Source of the DNA: Pseudorhodoferax aquiterrae
GTDB taxonomy: Bacteria; Pseudomonadota; Gammaproteobacteria; Burkholderiales; Burkholderiaceae_C
NCBI RefSeq assembly: GCF_014652235.1
Contig: NZ_BMYK01000005.1
Location: 248,001 to 312,000 of the forward strand
DNA: 64,000 nucleotides
Direction: 5' to 3'
In this document: piece after piece, positions 45,350-57,805 of the stretch
Layout of the letters: each line of letters begins with the position of its first letter
How positions within the stretch are numbered: position 1 is the first letter of the stretch
Program-made: the position numbers and the translations under genes
The notes under the pieces: model-generated
The model's input: only the letters and a program-made list of their open reading frames with translations
Told to the model about the DNA's origin: nothing
The model's database searches: none

Positions 45350-46800
45350 ACGACATTCCCGGCACCGCGCCCGAAGACGAAGACAACGGCGCGCGCGCTG
45401 ACGCGCCGCCGCCCGCCGAACAGGCCGAACAGCTTGAACCGGCTGCAGAGCAGGCCGGGTTGGCGTCCGGACCGGAAGCGCCCGACGCGACGGCCGGCCA
45501 GCCCGAGGCCGTGCCGGCCGAGAGCCGCTTCGACGACGTGGTGTCCGGCCGCTTCGACGCGGACGAGGAAGCCGCCGACCTGGCCCCGCCCAAGCGCGTG
45601 CTCGCGCCGCAGCCCGAGACGCCCAAGCTGCACAAGATCCTGGCCCAGGCCGGCCTCGGTTCGCGGCTGGAGATGGAGCAACTCATCACCGAAGGGCGCA
45701 TCTCCGTCAACAACGAACCCGCCCACATCGGCCAGCGCATCCAGTACGGTGACCAGATCAAGGTCAATGGCAAGCCCATCCGCGTGCGCATCGACGCGCC
45801 GCCACCGCGTGTGATCGCCTACCACAAGCCGACCGGCGAGGTCGTCACGCACGACGACCCGCAGAACCGGCCCACGGTGTTCCGCAAGCTGCCCAAGCTG
45901 TTCCAGGGCAAGTGGCAGTCGGTCGGCCGGCTGGACCTCAACACCGAGGGCCTGTTGCTGTTCACCAACTCGGGCGAACTGGCCAACAAGCTCATGCACC
46001 CGCGCTTCGGCCTGGAACGCGAATATGCGGTGCGCGTGCTGGGTGCGCTCAGCAACGAGGAAAAGCAGCGCCTGCTCGACGGCGTGCAGCTGGACGACGG
46101 CCAGGCCCAGTTCGGCAGCATCGAGGACGGCGGTGGCGAAGGCTCGAACTGCTGGTACCGCGTGACGATCTCCGAAGGCCGCAACCGCGAGGTGCGGCGC
46201 ATGTTCGAGGCCGTGGGCCATGCCGTGAGCCGGCTGATCCGCATCCGCTACGGCGCGATGCTGCTGCCGCGCGGCCTCAAGCGCGGCGCTTCGCTGGAAC
46301 TGGACGCGCGCGACATCCAGGCGCTGATGCGGGCCGCCGGCGCGCAGCCGCCCAAGCCGCAGCAGGCCCGTGCGGGTGGCCGCAACCAGGCGCCGGACCG
46401 CCGCGGCGGTGGCCGCCATGCGCGCGGCGGGCAAGGCCAGGGGCAGGGCGAGGGCGGTGCGCCCGCGCAGCCGCGTGGCAACAACGGCGGCGGCCGCAAC
46501 AAGCGCGGCGGGCGCGGTGGTCCGAACCCCGGCGGTGGCAATCCGGGTGCGCGGCGCGAAGGCGGCAACCGCTCCGAGGAGGTCATTCCAAACCCGCTGA
46601 CCGTGAGCACGCCGGGCGGCCAGCGCCGCAAGCCGCGCGATGGCGGCGGTGGCGGCGCCGGCGGACAGCCCGATCCGATGAAGACCTCGTTCGGCTACAT
46701 CGGCGCCGACAGCTTCACGCGCCAGCGCCAGGGCCAGCAGCGCCGGGGCGGTGGCGGTGGTGGCGGAGGACCCCAGCGCCGCGGCGGGCGCGGTCGCTGA
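45346..46800 (+). CDS. rluB: 23S rRNA pseudouridine synthase RluB with long Gly/Arg-rich tail
   Basis: RluB modifies U2605 of 23S rRNA. The 484-residue protein has a disordered acidic N-terminal region of about 90 residues, an S4 domain ([19 protein letters not shown]), a catalytic domain with Asp197 in [10 protein letters not shown], and RRMFEAVGH typical of the RsuA/RluB class. From about residue 345 to the end it is a low-complexity Gly/Arg/Gln tail with many RGG-like units, far longer than in E. coli (291 residues in total). Such tails bind RNA. It overlaps scpB by four bases. Confidence 0.92.
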   Translation: MNDIPGTAPEDEDNGARADAPPPAEQAEQLEPAAEQAGLASGPEAPDATAGQPEAVPAESRFDDVVSGRFDADEEAADLAPPKRVLAPQPETPKLHKILAQAGLGSRLEMEQLITEGRISVNNEPAHIGQRIQYGDQIKVNGKPIRVRIDAPPPRVIAYHKPTGEVVTHDDPQNRPTVFRKLPKLFQGKWQSVGRLDLNTEGLLLFTNSGELANKLMHPRFGLEREYAVRVLGALSNEEKQRLLDGVQLDDGQAQFGSIEDGGGEGSNCWYRVTISEGRNREVRRMFEAVGHAVSRLIRIRYGAMLLPRGLKRGASLELDARDIQALMRAAGAQPPKPQQARAGGRNQAPDRRGGGRHARGGQGQGQGEGGAPAQPRGNNGGGRNKRGGRGGPNPGGGNPGARREGGNRSEEVIPNPLTVSTPGGQRRKPRDGGGGGAGGQPDPMKTSFGYIGADSFTRQRQGQQRRGGGGGGGGPQRRGGRGR

Positions 46801-46855
46801 GGCCTGCATTTCCCTGGCACGTGCGCAGCTTTCGAATACAGAGGGCGGCACGGGC

Positions 46856-46861
46856 TAAAAT
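46856..46861 (+). promoter_or_regulatory. Candidate -10 of the ndk promoter
   Basis: TAAAAT lies 82 bases before the ndk ATG in a short AT-richer patch. TTCGAA at 46831-46836 could be a poor -35 with 19-base spacing. It is the only promoter-like element I see for the long ndk-to-purA series. Confidence 0.35.
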
Positions 46862-46942
46862 CACGGGCTTTGCGCGCTCAGGCGCATCCCCTTTTTCTCC
46901 AACGATCCAAAGCCTCGCGGCTTCACCCAAGGAACTCCAAAA

Positions 46943-47368
46943 ATGGCCATCGAACGCACCCTTTCCATCATCAAGCCCGACGCCGTCGCCAAGAACGTCA
47001 TCGGCCAGATCTACGCCCGCTTCGAAGCGGCCGGCCTGAAGATCGCCGCCGCCCGCCTGGTGCAGCTGTCGCGCGCCGAAGCCGAGCAGTTCTACGGCGT
47101 GCACAAGGAGCGCCCCTTCTTCAAGGACCTGGTCGAGTTCATGATCTCCGGCCCCGTCATGGTGCAGGTCCTGGAAGGCGAGAACGCCATCCTCAAGAAC
47201 CGTGACCTGATGGGCGCCACGGACCCGAAGAAGGCCGCCCCCGGCACCATCCGCGCCGACTTCGCCGACAGCATCGACGCCAACGCCGTGCACGGCTCGG
47301 ACGCCGCCGAAACCGCCCAGGTGGAAGTCGCCTTCTTCTTCCCGGGCCTCAACATCTACGCACGCTGA
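46943..47368 (+). CDS. ndk: Nucleoside diphosphate kinase
   Basis: Ndk balances nucleoside triphosphates by ping-pong transfer of phosphate from ATP to NDPs. The 141-residue protein opens [15 protein letters not shown] and contains the catalytic histidine in the block NAVHGSDA. Length equals the family norm. It starts a long co-directional series that continues to the right edge of the window. Confidence 0.97.
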   Translation: MAIERTLSIIKPDAVAKNVIGQIYARFEAAGLKIAAARLVQLSRAEAEQFYGVHKERPFFKDLVEFMISGPVMVQVLEGENAILKNRDLMGATDPKKAAPGTIRADFADSIDANAVHGSDAAETAQVEVAFFFPGLNIYAR

Positions 47369-47443
47369 GATGCTGCATCCCGCGCCTTGCCACCCCGCCC
47401 GGGGTCGTCGCCGGCGCGGGCTGAGCGCGGCGGGAGCTTGCCC

Positions 47444-48595
47444 ATGAGTGCAGCGCCTGCCGTCAACCTGCTGGAGTTCGACCTCGACGGCCTCGCGGCC
47501 TTCTGCGAGCGCCTGGGCGAAAAGCGCTTCCGCGCCACCCAGCTGTTCCGTTGGATCCACCAGCGCGGCGCCAGCGATTTCAGCCAGATGAGTGATCTGG
47601 CCAAATCGCTGCGCGGCAAGCTGGAGGGCGCCGCGCAGATCACGGCGCTGCCCGTCATCACCCAGAACATCTCGCAGGACGGCACCGTCAAGTGGCTGTT
47701 CGACGTGGGCGCGGGCGATGCGGTCGAGGCCGTGTTCATTCCGGAGGACGACCGCGGCACGCTGTGCGTCTCCTCGCAGGCCGGCTGCGCCGTCGGCTGC
47801 CGCTTCTGCTCCACCGGCCACCAGGGCTTTTCGCGCAACCTCACGACGGGCGAGATCCTCGCCCAACTCTGGTTCGCCGAGCATTTCCTGCGCAAGCACC
47901 TGGGCGTGGCCGAGCGCGTCATCTCCAACGTGGTGATGATGGGCATGGGCGAGCCGCTGCAGAACTACGCCGCCCTGGTACCAGCGCTGCGCGTGATGCT
48001 GGACGACCATGGCTACGGCCTGTCGCGCCGGCGCGTGACGGTGTCGACCTCGGGCGTGGTGCCCATGATGGACCGGCTCGGCCAGGACTGCCCGGTGGCG
48101 CTGGCCGTGTCGCTGCATGCACCCAACGATGCACTGCGCGACAAACTGGTGCCGCTGAACCGCAAGTACCCCTTGGCCGAGCTCATGGAGGCTTGCCAGC
48201 GTTACCTCGCCCATGCGCCGCGCGACTTCATCACCTTCGAATACTGCATGCTCGACGGCGTGAACGACCAGCCCGAGCATGCGCGCGAACTGATCGCGCT
48301 CGTCGAGCGCTACCGCACCGACGGTGTCTGGTGCAAGCTCAACCTGATCCCGTTCAACCCGTTCCCGGCCTCGGGCCTCAAGCGTTCGCCGGCGCCGCAG
48401 GTCAGCGCCTTCGCCAAGCTGCTGCTCGATGCCGGCCTGGTCACCACGGTGCGCAAGACGCGCGGCGACGACATCGACGCTGCCTGCGGCCAGCTGGCCG
48501 GCGACGTGAAGGACCGCACGCGGGTGGGCCAGCGCATCGCGCTGCAACGCCAGGTGCCGCTGCAGGTGGTCGCGGCACCGCCCGAGGGAAACTGA
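47444..48595 (+). CDS. rlmN: Dual-specificity rRNA/tRNA adenine-C2 methyltransferase RlmN
   Basis: RlmN is a radical-SAM enzyme that methylates A2503 of 23S rRNA and A37 of some tRNAs. The 383-residue protein has the cluster motif with Cys115, Cys119 and Cys122 (CAVGCRFC) and the methyl-carrying Cys348 near the C terminus. The ATG at 47444 ([12 protein letters not shown]) has GGGAG upstream. It starts 75 bases after ndk, as in many beta- and gammaproteobacteria. Confidence 0.96.
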   Translation: MSAAPAVNLLEFDLDGLAAFCERLGEKRFRATQLFRWIHQRGASDFSQMSDLAKSLRGKLEGAAQITALPVITQNISQDGTVKWLFDVGAGDAVEAVFIPEDDRGTLCVSSQAGCAVGCRFCSTGHQGFSRNLTTGEILAQLWFAEHFLRKHLGVAERVISNVVMMGMGEPLQNYAALVPALRVMLDDHGYGLSRRRVTVSTSGVVPMMDRLGQDCPVALAVSLHAPNDALRDKLVPLNRKYPLAELMEACQRYLAHAPRDFITFEYCMLDGVNDQPEHARELIALVERYRTDGVWCKLNLIPFNPFPASGLKRSPAPQVSAFAKLLLDAGLVTTVRKTRGDDIDAACGQLAGDVKDRTRVGQRIALQRQVPLQVVAAPPEGN

Positions 48596-48599
48596 GCAG

Positions 48600-49430
48600 A
48601 TGCGGACGACGACGCGCCTGTCCGGCCCCACCCTGGCCATCGCGCTGGCCGGCCTGGCCTTGTCCGGCGCGGCGCTGCTGTCCGGCTGCGCCGCGCCGGG
48701 TGGCGGCGCGCGCGGCACCGATCCCTCGGGCGTCGTGATCCCGTCGGAGGAAACCGAGGCACGCAAGCGGGCCCGCGTGCGGCTGGAACTGGCCTCGCGC
48801 TACTTCGACCAAGGGCAGACCAATGTGGCGCTGGAGGAGGTCAAGCTCGCGCTGGCGACCGATCCCGGCTTCGCCGAGGCCTTCAACCTGCGGGCGCTGG
48901 TCTACATGCGGTTGAACGATCTGGCGCTGGCCGAGGACAGCTTTCGCCAGGCCCAGCGGCTGAGCCCGCGCGACCCCGGCACGGCCCACAACTACGGCTG
49001 GTTCCTGTGCCAGCAGCGCCGCTACGACCAGGCCGCCGTCCAGTTCGCCGTGGCGCTGGAGAGCCTGACCTACACCGACAAGGCCAAGACCTGGCTGGCG
49101 CAAGGCATGTGCCAGCAGCAGGCCGGCCAGGTGGCCGAGGCCGAGCGCAGCCTCATGCACTCGTACGAGCTCGATCCGGCCAACCCGATCACCGGCTACA
49201 ACCTGACCCAGTCGCTTTTCAAGCGCGGCGACCTGCAGCGCGCGCAGTTCTACATCCGCCGCATCAACAACAGCGAATACGCCAATGCCGAGTCGCTGTG
49301 GCTGGGCATCAAGGTCGAGCGCAGCCTGGGCAACCGCCAGGCTGCCGAACAACTGGCCACGCAATTGCGCAACCGCTTCGCGCAGTCCCGCGAGTACATG
49401 GCGCTCGAGCGCCAAGCTTTCGATGAGTGA
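48600..49430 (+). CDS. pilW: Type IV pilus biogenesis/stability lipoprotein PilW (PilF)
   Basis: This is an outer-membrane lipoprotein with TPR repeats, acting as pilotin-like factor for the PilQ secretin and pilus stability. The 276-residue protein has a lipobox LLSGC with Cys30 and about six TPRs (for example NYGWFLCQQRRYDQAAVQF). It starts 4 bases after rlmN and overlaps the rodZ start by eight bases. The rlmN-pilW-rodZ-ispG-hisS order is conserved in related bacteria. Confidence 0.92.
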   Translation: MRTTTRLSGPTLAIALAGLALSGAALLSGCAAPGGGARGTDPSGVVIPSEETEARKRARVRLELASRYFDQGQTNVALEEVKLALATDPGFAEAFNLRALVYMRLNDLALAEDSFRQAQRLSPRDPGTAHNYGWFLCQQRRYDQAAVQFAVALESLTYTDKAKTWLAQGMCQQQAGQVAEAERSLMHSYELDPANPITGYNLTQSLFKRGDLQRAQFYIRRINNSEYANAESLWLGIKVERSLGNRQAAEQLATQLRNRFAQSREYMALERQAFDE

Positions 49431-50301
49431 CAAGAATTTTTCTCCTGACCTGGCGCCCCCGCCGTCCGACCAAGCCGCCAGCGGTGCGCAGCGCGCTGGC
49501 GCCATGCTGCGCCAGGCACGCGAGGACGCGGGCCTGCATGTGGAGGCCCTGGCCGTCGCGCTGAAGGTGACGGCCAAGAAGCTGGAGGCCCTGGAGGCCG
49601 GCCGCATCGACCTGCTGCCCGACCCGACCTTCGCACGTGGCCTCGCGGCCAGCATCTGCCGCGGCCTCAAGCTCGATCCCAAACCGGTGCTCGATCTGAT
49701 GCCCGGCATCGCTGGTGAGCGCAGGGAGGTCGCGCCGCCGGCCATCAACGCACGCTTCGAACCGGGCGCTCCCGCCTCGGGCAGTTCGGCGCTGCGCAGC
49801 AGCCCGAGCCCGGCGATGTGGATCGTGGCCCTGCTGCTGCTGGGCGCGCTGGCCATCTACTTGTGGCCTGGCCTGGGCGGCCGTTCCTCCGAGGCCGACA
49901 ACGGCTCCGCCGCCACGCCCATGGGTGCGCCGAGCGCGGTGACCGAGAGTGTGACGCCGGCCGAGCCGGCTCCTGTCGCAGCCACCACCGTGACCGAGCC
50001 AGCGCCAGCCGTCAGCGCCCCCGCTGCGCCGGCTTCGGCCGTGGTGGCGGCTCCGGCTGCCCCGGCCGCATTGCTGCAATTCGTCGCCAAGGCCGAGACC
50101 TGGGTGCAGGTCACCGATGCCACCGGCGCCACGCCGCTGCGCCGCAGCCTGGTGGCCGGTGAGACCGTGACCGCCACGGGCACGCCGCCCTTGAACGTGG
50201 TGGTCGGCCGCATCGACGCCGTCGACGTGCAGGTGCGCGGCGAGCCGCGCGACCTGCGCGCCATCGCCAAGAACAACGTCGCACGCTTCGAGGTGAAGTG
50301 A
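49423..50301 (+). CDS. rodZ: RodZ-like cytoskeletal helix-turn-helix membrane protein
   Basis: RodZ links MreB to the elongation machinery and keeps rod shape. The 292-residue protein has an N-terminal Xre-type helix-turn-helix (about 24-85, [17 protein letters not shown]), a single membrane helix (about 130-148), a Pro/Ala/Val/Thr-rich periplasmic linker and a C-terminal beta domain ([11 protein letters not shown]...). It starts within the last codons of pilW. Confidence 0.92.
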   Translation: MSDKNFSPDLAPPPSDQAASGAQRAGAMLRQAREDAGLHVEALAVALKVTAKKLEALEAGRIDLLPDPTFARGLAASICRGLKLDPKPVLDLMPGIAGERREVAPPAINARFEPGAPASGSSALRSSPSPAMWIVALLLLGALAIYLWPGLGGRSSEADNGSAATPMGAPSAVTESVTPAEPAPVAATTVTEPAPAVSAPAAPASAVVAAPAAPAALLQFVAKAETWVQVTDATGATPLRRSLVAGETVTATGTPPLNVVVGRIDAVDVQVRGEPRDLRAIAKNNVARFEVK

Positions 50302-50303
50302 CC

Positions 50304-51593
50304 ATGCCGGACACCGTCGACCCCACGCCCCCTTGCGCCATCACGCCGGCGGCCCCGGCCGCGCGCCGCAGCCTGCAGGCACAGGTGCGTTGGAAGGACC
50401 ACCTGCTGACCCTGGGCGGCAACGCACCCGTGCGCGTGCAGTCCATGACCAACACCGACACGGCCGATGCCATCGGCACCGCGATCCAGGTCAAGGAACT
50501 GGCGCTGGCCGGCTCGGAGATGGTGCGCATCACCGTCAACACGCCCGAGGCGGCCGAGGCCGTGCCGCACATCCGCGAGCAGCTGGACCGCATGGGCATC
50601 CACGTGCCGCTGATCGGCGACTTCCACTACAACGGCCACCGGCTGCTGACCGATTTCCCGGCCTGCGCCGAGGCGCTGTCCAAGTACCGCATCAACCCCG
50701 GCAACGTGGGCAAGGGCGACAAGCACGACAAGCAGTTCGGCCAGATGATCGAGGCGGCCATGCGCTGGAGCAAGCCCGTGCGCATCGGCGTGAACTGGGG
50801 CAGCCTGGACCAGGAGCTGCTGGCCAGCCTCATGGACGAGAACAATGCGCGTGCCCAGCCCTGGGACGCGAAGCAGGTCATGTACGAGGCGCTGATCACC
50901 TCGGCCATCTCCTCGGCCCAACTGGCCGAGCGCATGGGCATGCCGGCACACCAGATCATCCTGTCGTGCAAGGTCAGCGGCGTGCAGGACCTCATTACGG
51001 TCTACGGCGAGCTTGCGCGCCGCTGCCGCTACCCCTTGCACCTGGGCCTGACGGAGGCCGGCATGGGCACCAAGGGCACGGTGGCCTCCACGGCCGCGCT
51101 GGCGGTGCTGCTGCAGCAGGGCATCGGCGACACCATCCGCGTCTCGCTGACGCCGCAGCCCGGCGAGGCGCGTGCGCAGGAGGTGGTGGTGGCGTCCGAG
51201 ATCCTGCAGGCCCTGGGCATGCGCAGCTTCGTGCCCAGCGTGACGGCCTGCCCGGGCTGTGGCCGCACCACCAGCACCACCTTCCAGGAACTGACCAAGC
51301 AGATCGACGACTTCCTGCGCCTGCAGATGCCGGTCTGGCGCCACCGCTACCCGGGCGTGGAGAAGCTCAAGGTCGCCGTGATGGGCTGCATCGTCAACGG
51401 CCCCGGCGAGAGCAAGCACGCCGACATCGGCATCAGCCTGCCCGGCACCGGCGAGGCCCCGGCCGCGCCCGTCTTCATCGACGGCGAGAAGGCCATGACG
51501 CTGCGCGGCGAAGGCATTGCGCAGGAGTTCCAGCAGGTCGTCGAAAACTACATCGAAAAGCGCTTCGGCCAAGGCTCCACGGCCGCCGCCTGA
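50304..51593 (+). CDS. ispG: 4-hydroxy-3-methylbut-2-enyl diphosphate synthase
   Basis: IspG is an Fe-S enzyme of the MEP isoprenoid pathway, converting MEcPP to HMBPP. The 429-residue protein has a TIM barrel starting at [13 protein letters not shown] and three cluster cysteines in CPGCGRTT and [10 protein letters not shown]. The ATG at 50304 is 10 bases after GAGG; a GTG at 50298 overlapping the rodZ stop is an alternative. It depends on the isc system seen at 25-31 kb for its cluster. Confidence 0.96.
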   Translation: MPDTVDPTPPCAITPAAPAARRSLQAQVRWKDHLLTLGGNAPVRVQSMTNTDTADAIGTAIQVKELALAGSEMVRITVNTPEAAEAVPHIREQLDRMGIHVPLIGDFHYNGHRLLTDFPACAEALSKYRINPGNVGKGDKHDKQFGQMIEAAMRWSKPVRIGVNWGSLDQELLASLMDENNARAQPWDAKQVMYEALITSAISSAQLAERMGMPAHQIILSCKVSGVQDLITVYGELARRCRYPLHLGLTEAGMGTKGTVASTAALAVLLQQGIGDTIRVSLTPQPGEARAQEVVVASEILQALGMRSFVPSVTACPGCGRTTSTTFQELTKQIDDFLRLQMPVWRHRYPGVEKLKVAVMGCIVNGPGESKHADIGISLPGTGEAPAAPVFIDGEKAMTLRGEGIAQEFQQVVENYIEKRFGQGSTAAA

Positions 51594-51607
51594 ACAACCG
51601 GATTCCC

Positions 51608-52921
51608 ATGGCTGACAAGATCAATGCCGTCAAAGGCATGAACGACATATTGCCGGCGAGCGTGCCGCGCACCGACAAGCTGCCCGACTCGGCGCTGTGG
51701 CACTGGTTCGAGAACACCGTGCGCGAGGTGCTGGCCCGCTATGGCTACCAGTACATCGTGACGCCCGTGGTCGAGCCCACCGCGCTGTTCGTGCGCGGCC
51801 TGGGCGAGGTGACCGACATCGTCGAGAAGGAGATGTACTCCTTCACCGATTCCATGAACGGCGACAGGCTCACGCTGCGGCCCGAGGCCACGGCCGGCAT
51901 CGTGCGCGCCATGGTCGAGCACAACGCGCTGTACAACGGCCCGCTGCGGCTGTGGACGCTGGGCCCGATGTTCCGGCACGAGCGCCCGCAGAAAGGCCGC
52001 TACCGCCAGTTCCATCAGCTCGACGTCGAGGCCCTGGGCTTCGCCGGCCCGGACGTGGACGCCGAGCTCATCCTCCTGGTGCGTGCGCTGTGGAAGCAGC
52101 TGGGCCTGATCGAAGGCCAGCACGTGCGGCTGGAGCTCAACAGCCTGGGCCAGCCGGCCGAGCGCCAGGCCCACCGCGATGCGCTGGTGCGCCACTTCGA
52201 GGCCCATGCCGATGTGCTGGACGAGGACGCCAAGCGCCGCCTGCACAGCAACCCGTTGCGCATCCTGGACACCAAGAACCCGGCGATGCAGGCCATGGTC
52301 GAGGCCGCGCCGCGGCTCATGGATTTCCTGGGCGAGGCGTCGCGCGCCCACTTCGATGCCGTGCGTGCCGTGCTCGACGCGGCCGGCCTCGCGTACCGCG
52401 TGAATCCGCGCCTGGTGCGCGGCATGGACTACTACAACCTCACGGTGTTCGAGTGGGTGACCGACCAGCTGGGCTCGCAGGGCACGGTCTGCGGTGGCGG
52501 GCGCTACGACGGGCTGATCGCGCAGATGGGCGGCAAGAGCGCGCCAGCCGTGGGCTTCGGCCTGGGCATCGAGCGCCTGCTGCTGCTGATCCAGGGCCTG
52601 GGCCTGGCCGTGCCCGATGCGGCACCCGCGGCCTACGCCATCGTCGCCGCGCCCGAATTGCTGCCGCGCGCCATGGTCGTGCTCGAGCAGCTGCGCGAGG
52701 CCGGCCTCAAGGTCGTGCTGCACGCCGGCGGTGGCAGCATGAAGTCGCAGTTCAAGAAGGCCGACGCGAGCGGCGCGCAGTACGCGCTGGTCTTCGGCGC
52801 CGACGAGGCGGCCACTGGCGAGCTGACCGTCAAGGCGCTGCGCGACGGGCAGGGTGCCCAGCAGCGCCGCCCGCTCTCCGACGTGGCCGCGTGGGCCGCA
52901 TCCCTACAATCGCGCGCTTGA
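51608..52921 (+). CDS. hisS: Histidyl-tRNA synthetase
   Basis: HisS charges tRNA(His). The 437-residue class II synthetase has motif 2 ([17 protein letters not shown]) and the histidine-binding loops [15 protein letters not shown] and GGRYDGL, with a C-terminal anticodon-binding domain. It starts 14 bases after ispG. A paralogue without synthetase function, hisZ, lies 8 kb downstream. Confidence 0.97.
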   Translation: MADKINAVKGMNDILPASVPRTDKLPDSALWHWFENTVREVLARYGYQYIVTPVVEPTALFVRGLGEVTDIVEKEMYSFTDSMNGDRLTLRPEATAGIVRAMVEHNALYNGPLRLWTLGPMFRHERPQKGRYRQFHQLDVEALGFAGPDVDAELILLVRALWKQLGLIEGQHVRLELNSLGQPAERQAHRDALVRHFEAHADVLDEDAKRRLHSNPLRILDTKNPAMQAMVEAAPRLMDFLGEASRAHFDAVRAVLDAAGLAYRVNPRLVRGMDYYNLTVFEWVTDQLGSQGTVCGGGRYDGLIAQMGGKSAPAVGFGLGIERLLLLIQGLGLAVPDAAPAAYAIVAAPELLPRAMVVLEQLREAGLKVVLHAGGGSMKSQFKKADASGAQYALVFGADEAATGELTVKALRDGQGAQQRRPLSDVAAWAASLQSRA

Positions 52922-52955
52922 TTTCGTGCGCTGACCGCGCCTTTCGCTCTTCCTC

Positions 52956-53627
52956 ATGGCAAAACATCTCGATCTCGAAGAACAGGAACAGCTCGACCAG
53001 GTCAAGCACCTGTGGCAGCGCTACGGCAATGCCATCACCTGGCTGCTGATTCTTGTCCTCGCCGGTTTTGCCGGCTGGAACGGCTGGCAGTACTGGCAGC
53101 GCAGCCAGGCGGCCAAGGCCGCCGCGCTGTACGACGAAGTGGACCGCGCGGCCAAGGCCGGCGATACGGCGCGCCTGGAGCGGGCCTTCGGCGACATCCG
53201 CGACGGCTACGCCGGTACCCTGTACGCGCAACAGGCCGGCCTGCTGGCCGGCAAGGTGCTGCACGAGAAGGGCAATGCCGATGCCGCCAAGGCGGCGCTG
53301 GGCTGGGTGGCCGAGAAGTCATCCGATCCGGCCTACCAGGCGCTGGCCAAGCTGCGCCTGGCCGGCCTGCTGTTCGACGCCAAGGCCTACGACGAGGCCT
53401 TGAAGCAGCTCGGCGGTAACTTCGCCGGCGAGTTCGCCGCGCTGGCGGCCGACCGCCGCGCCGACATCCTGGCGGCGCAGGACAAGAAGGCCGAGGCCCT
53501 GGCGGAGTACCGCAAGGCCTACGCCGGGCTGGACGCGCGCTCGGGCTACCGCCGCATGGTCGAGGTCAAGCTCAACGCGATGGGCGTGGACCCGGCGGCG
53601 ACCGCCGCCACCGGAGCCGCGAAATGA
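52956..53627 (+). CDS. yfgM: YfgM-like TPR protein, ancillary SecYEG/BAM-linked chaperone
   Basis: This 223-residue inner-membrane protein has one transmembrane helix (about 25-43) and a periplasmic TPR domain. In E. coli YfgM associates with SecYEG and PpiD and helps periplasmic folding. It overlaps bamB by four bases, matching the conserved hisS-yfgM-bamB-der order. Confidence 0.93.
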   Translation: MAKHLDLEEQEQLDQVKHLWQRYGNAITWLLILVLAGFAGWNGWQYWQRSQAAKAAALYDEVDRAAKAGDTARLERAFGDIRDGYAGTLYAQQAGLLAGKVLHEKGNADAAKAALGWVAEKSSDPAYQALAKLRLAGLLFDAKAYDEALKQLGGNFAGEFAALAADRRADILAAQDKKAEALAEYRKAYAGLDARSGYRRMVEVKLNAMGVDPAATAATGAAK

Positions 53628-54763
53628 TGGCGCGTCGTCTGACCCGCCGCCTGGCGTCCTCCGCGACGCTGCTGGGCCTGGCAGCCGCCTTGTTGACCGG
53701 CTGCGGAAGCGGCGGCAAGCCCAAGCCGGCCGAGCTCGGCCCCAACCCCGGACTGCTCGGCGTGCGCCAGGTCTGGACCGCCAAGGTCGGTGAGATCGGC
53801 TATCCGTTGGACGTGCAGGTCACGGGCCAGCAGGTGGCGCTGGCCAGCAGCGACGGCACGGTGCTGGCGCTGGACGCGCGCACAGGCCGCGAACTGTGGC
53901 GCGCGGCGACCAAGGCCAAGCTCTCGGCCGGCGTGGGCAGCGACGGACAGCGCACTGCCGTGGCCACGCAGAACAACGAGATCGTGGCCTTCGAAGCCGG
54001 TCGTGAGCTGTGGCGCCAGAAGCTGCCCGCACAGGTCAGCACGGCTCCCTTCGTTGCCGGTGGCCGCGTGTTCGTGCTGGCGGCCGACCGTTCCGTCACC
54101 GCGCTGGACGGGGCCAGCGGTCGCCGCCTGTGGACGCAGCAGCGTGCGGGCGATCCGCTGGTGCTGCGCCAGAGCGGCGTGATCCTGGCCGTGGGCGACA
54201 CGCTGGTCGTGGGCCTGTCGGGTCGGTTGGTCGGCCTCAATCCGCTGAACGGCCAGGTGCGCTGGGACGTGCCCGTGGCCACGCCGCGCGGCACCAACGA
54301 CGTGGAGCGCCTGGTCGACCTGGTCGGCCGTGTGAGCCGCGTCGGCGATTCCGTCTGTGTGCGGGCCTTCCAGATCGGCGTGGGCTGCGTGGACGCGGCC
54401 CGTGGCAACCTGGCCTGGACCAAGCCGTCCTCGGGCTATGTGGGCGTGCACGGCGACGCGCGCATGGTCTACGCCCCCGAGAGCGACGGCAAGCTCGTGG
54501 CCTGGAGCCGCAGCACCGGCGAGCAGGCCTGGACCTCCGAGCGCCTGCGCTACCGGCAACTGACGGCGCCGCTGGTGCTGGGCCGCTCGGTCATCGTCGG
54601 CGACGAGACCGGCATCGTGCATTTCCTGTCGCGCGAAGACGGCTCGCCGCTCACGCGCGTGAACACCGACGGCTCGCCCATCGTGGCGGCGCCTGTCGTG
54701 GCCGGCGACACCCTGGTCGTCGTCACGCGCAACGGCAGCGTGTACGGCTACGCGCCCGAATGA
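53624..54763 (+). CDS. bamB: Outer-membrane assembly lipoprotein BamB
   Basis: BamB is an eight-bladed beta-propeller lipoprotein of the BAM complex. The 379-residue protein has a lipobox LTGC with Cys27 and PQQ-like repeats such as [17 protein letters not shown] and [17 protein letters not shown]. Together with bamD at 42.7 kb, the window encodes two BAM lipoproteins. Confidence 0.95.
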   Translation: MMARRLTRRLASSATLLGLAAALLTGCGSGGKPKPAELGPNPGLLGVRQVWTAKVGEIGYPLDVQVTGQQVALASSDGTVLALDARTGRELWRAATKAKLSAGVGSDGQRTAVATQNNEIVAFEAGRELWRQKLPAQVSTAPFVAGGRVFVLAADRSVTALDGASGRRLWTQQRAGDPLVLRQSGVILAVGDTLVVGLSGRLVGLNPLNGQVRWDVPVATPRGTNDVERLVDLVGRVSRVGDSVCVRAFQIGVGCVDAARGNLAWTKPSSGYVGVHGDARMVYAPESDGKLVAWSRSTGEQAWTSERLRYRQLTAPLVLGRSVIVGDETGIVHFLSREDGSPLTRVNTDGSPIVAAPVVAGDTLVVVTRNGSVYGYAPE

Positions 54764-54773
54764 CCCGCACAAG

Positions 54774-56117
54774 ATGAAACCCGTCATCGCCCTGGTGGGC
54801 CGGCCCAATGTCGGCAAGTCCACGCTGTTCAACCGGCTGACGCGGTCGCGCGATGCCATCGTGGCGGATTTCGCCGGCCTCACGCGCGACCGCCACTACG
54901 GCAACGGCAAGCAGGGCAAGCACGAGTACATCGTCATCGACACCGGCGGCTTCGAGCCCACGGCCGAAAGCGGCATCTACAAGGAGATGGCCAAGCAGAC
55001 GCGCCAGGCCGTGGCCGAGGCGGATGTGGTGATCTTCGTCGTCGATGCGCGTGGCGGCCTGTCGGCCCAGGACCACGACATCGGCAACTACCTGCGCCGC
55101 CTGGGCAAGCCCTGCGTGCTCGCGGCCAACAAGGCCGAGGGCATGCACGACGGCCAGCAGCTCGTCGAATTCTTCGAGCTCGGCCTGGGCGAGGTGCATG
55201 CGGTGTCCGCCGCGCATGGCCAGGGCGTGCGCACGCTGGTCGAGCTGGCGTTGGCGCCGCTGAACCTGCCCGACGAACCCGAGGACGATGCGGGCAGCGA
55301 GCCCGGCGTGATCCGCCTGGCCGTGGCCGGCCGGCCCAACGTCGGCAAGTCCACGCTGATCAACACCTGGCTGGGCGAGGAGCGCCTGGTGGCCTTCGAC
55401 ATGCCGGGCACCACGCGCGACGCCATCAGCGTGCCGTTCGAGCGGCACGGCCAGCGCTTCGAGCTCATCGACACGGCTGGCCTGCGCCGGCGCGGCAAGG
55501 TGTTCGAGGCGATCGAGAAGTTCTCGGTCGTCAAGACGCTGCAGGCCATCGAGAGCGCGCATGTGGTGCTGCTGCTGCTGGACGCGACGCAGGGCGTGAC
55601 CGACCAGGATGCCCACATCGCGGGCTACATCCTGGAGAGCGGCCGGGCCGTGGTGCTGGCCGTCAACAAATGGGATGCGGTGGACGCCTACCAGCGCGAG
55701 CTGGTGCAGCGCTCCATCGAGACGCGGCTGCCCTTCCTCAAGTTTGCCGCGCTGCATTTCATCTCGGCGAAGAAGCGCCAGGGCATCGGCCCGCTGTGGG
55801 GTGCGATCGCCCAGGCCTACAAGGCGGCGATGTGCAAGATGTCCACGCCGGTGCTCACGCGGCTGCTGCTGGAGGCCGTGCAGTTCCAGTCGCCCAAGCG
55901 CAGCGGCATGTTCCGGCCCAAGATGCGCTACGCGCACCAGGGTGGCATGAACCCGCCCATCATTGTGATCCACGGCAACTCGCTGGACCATGTGACCGAG
56001 GCTTACAAGCGCTTCCTGGAAGGTCGCTTCCGCAAGGAGTTCGACCTGGCCGGCACGCCGCTGCGCATCGAGATGCGCACCTCGGCCAACCCCTTTGCCG
56101 ACAAGTCCGAACGCTGA
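54774..56117 (+). CDS. der: Ribosome-assembly GTPase Der (EngA)
   Basis: Der is an essential GTPase with two G domains acting in 50S subunit assembly. The 447-residue protein has twin P-loops, both GRPNVGKST (near residues 9 and 187), and a C-terminal KH-like domain. It starts 10 bases after bamB. Confidence 0.97.
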   Translation: MKPVIALVGRPNVGKSTLFNRLTRSRDAIVADFAGLTRDRHYGNGKQGKHEYIVIDTGGFEPTAESGIYKEMAKQTRQAVAEADVVIFVVDARGGLSAQDHDIGNYLRRLGKPCVLAANKAEGMHDGQQLVEFFELGLGEVHAVSAAHGQGVRTLVELALAPLNLPDEPEDDAGSEPGVIRLAVAGRPNVGKSTLINTWLGEERLVAFDMPGTTRDAISVPFERHGQRFELIDTAGLRRRGKVFEAIEKFSVVKTLQAIESAHVVLLLLDATQGVTDQDAHIAGYILESGRAVVLAVNKWDAVDAYQRELVQRSIETRLPFLKFAALHFISAKKRQGIGPLWGAIAQAYKAAMCKMSTPVLTRLLLEAVQFQSPKRSGMFRPKMRYAHQGGMNPPIIVIHGNSLDHVTEAYKRFLEGRFRKEFDLAGTPLRIEMRTSANPFADKSER

Positions 56118-56266
56118 TGCGGCAGGCGCTTCGCACCGGTGTGGTGCGCGCCGCCGGCGTGTCCTAACACGCAATTTAAGGGCATCAGTGTTTCTACGGA
56201 GGGCGCGGACCCTCTGTGGTATGGTCCCCCTCTCCCAATAACAACGGTTTGAACACGGAGGATATC

Positions 56267-56518
56267 GTGAGCAACAAAGGTCAACTTTTGCAGGATCCTT
56301 TCCTGAACACGCTGCGCCGCGAGCATGTGCCGGTGTCGATCTATCTGGTCAACGGCATCAAGCTGCAAGGCCAGATCGAGTCCTTCGACCAGTACGTCGT
56401 GCTGCTGCGCAACACGGTGACCCAGATGGTCTACAAGCACGCCATCTCCACCATCGTTCCGGGTCGCGCCGTGAACTTCCAGCCGGCACAGGACGACAAC
56501 GCGGACGCTGCGTCCTGA
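56267..56518 (+). CDS. hfq: RNA chaperone Hfq
   Basis: Hfq is a hexameric Sm-like protein that pairs small RNAs with mRNAs. The 83-residue protein has the Sm1 region with [10 protein letters not shown] and Sm2 ending VYKHAIST. The GTG at 56267 is preceded by GGAGG with five bases between, and fits the family N terminus (SNKGQ). Its 149-base upstream gap after der probably holds its own promoter and leader. Confidence 0.97.
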   Translation: MSNKGQLLQDPFLNTLRREHVPVSIYLVNGIKLQGQIESFDQYVVLLRNTVTQMVYKHAISTIVPGRAVNFQPAQDDNADAAS

Positions 56519-56552
56519 CGAGTCCTGCCGCCGGCACTTGTGTGTCGGCCCC

Positions 56553-56574
56553 GTGCGCCACCCCGGTGGCGCAC
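56553..56574 (+). terminator. Hairpin between hfq and hflX, possible attenuator
   Basis: A perfect 9-bp stem (GTGCGCCAC with GTGGCGCAC, CCCG loop) is followed by CCTTTCGGTTCT, a weak T-containing tract. It lies 34 bases after hfq. It may trim hfq mRNA 3' ends or lower hflX expression. Confidence 0.45.
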
Positions 56575-56592
56575 CCTTTCGGTTCTCTCCGA

Positions 56593-57786
<1,194 letters not shown>

Positions 57787-57805
57787 CCAAAAGAGACCAG
57801 AGCGC

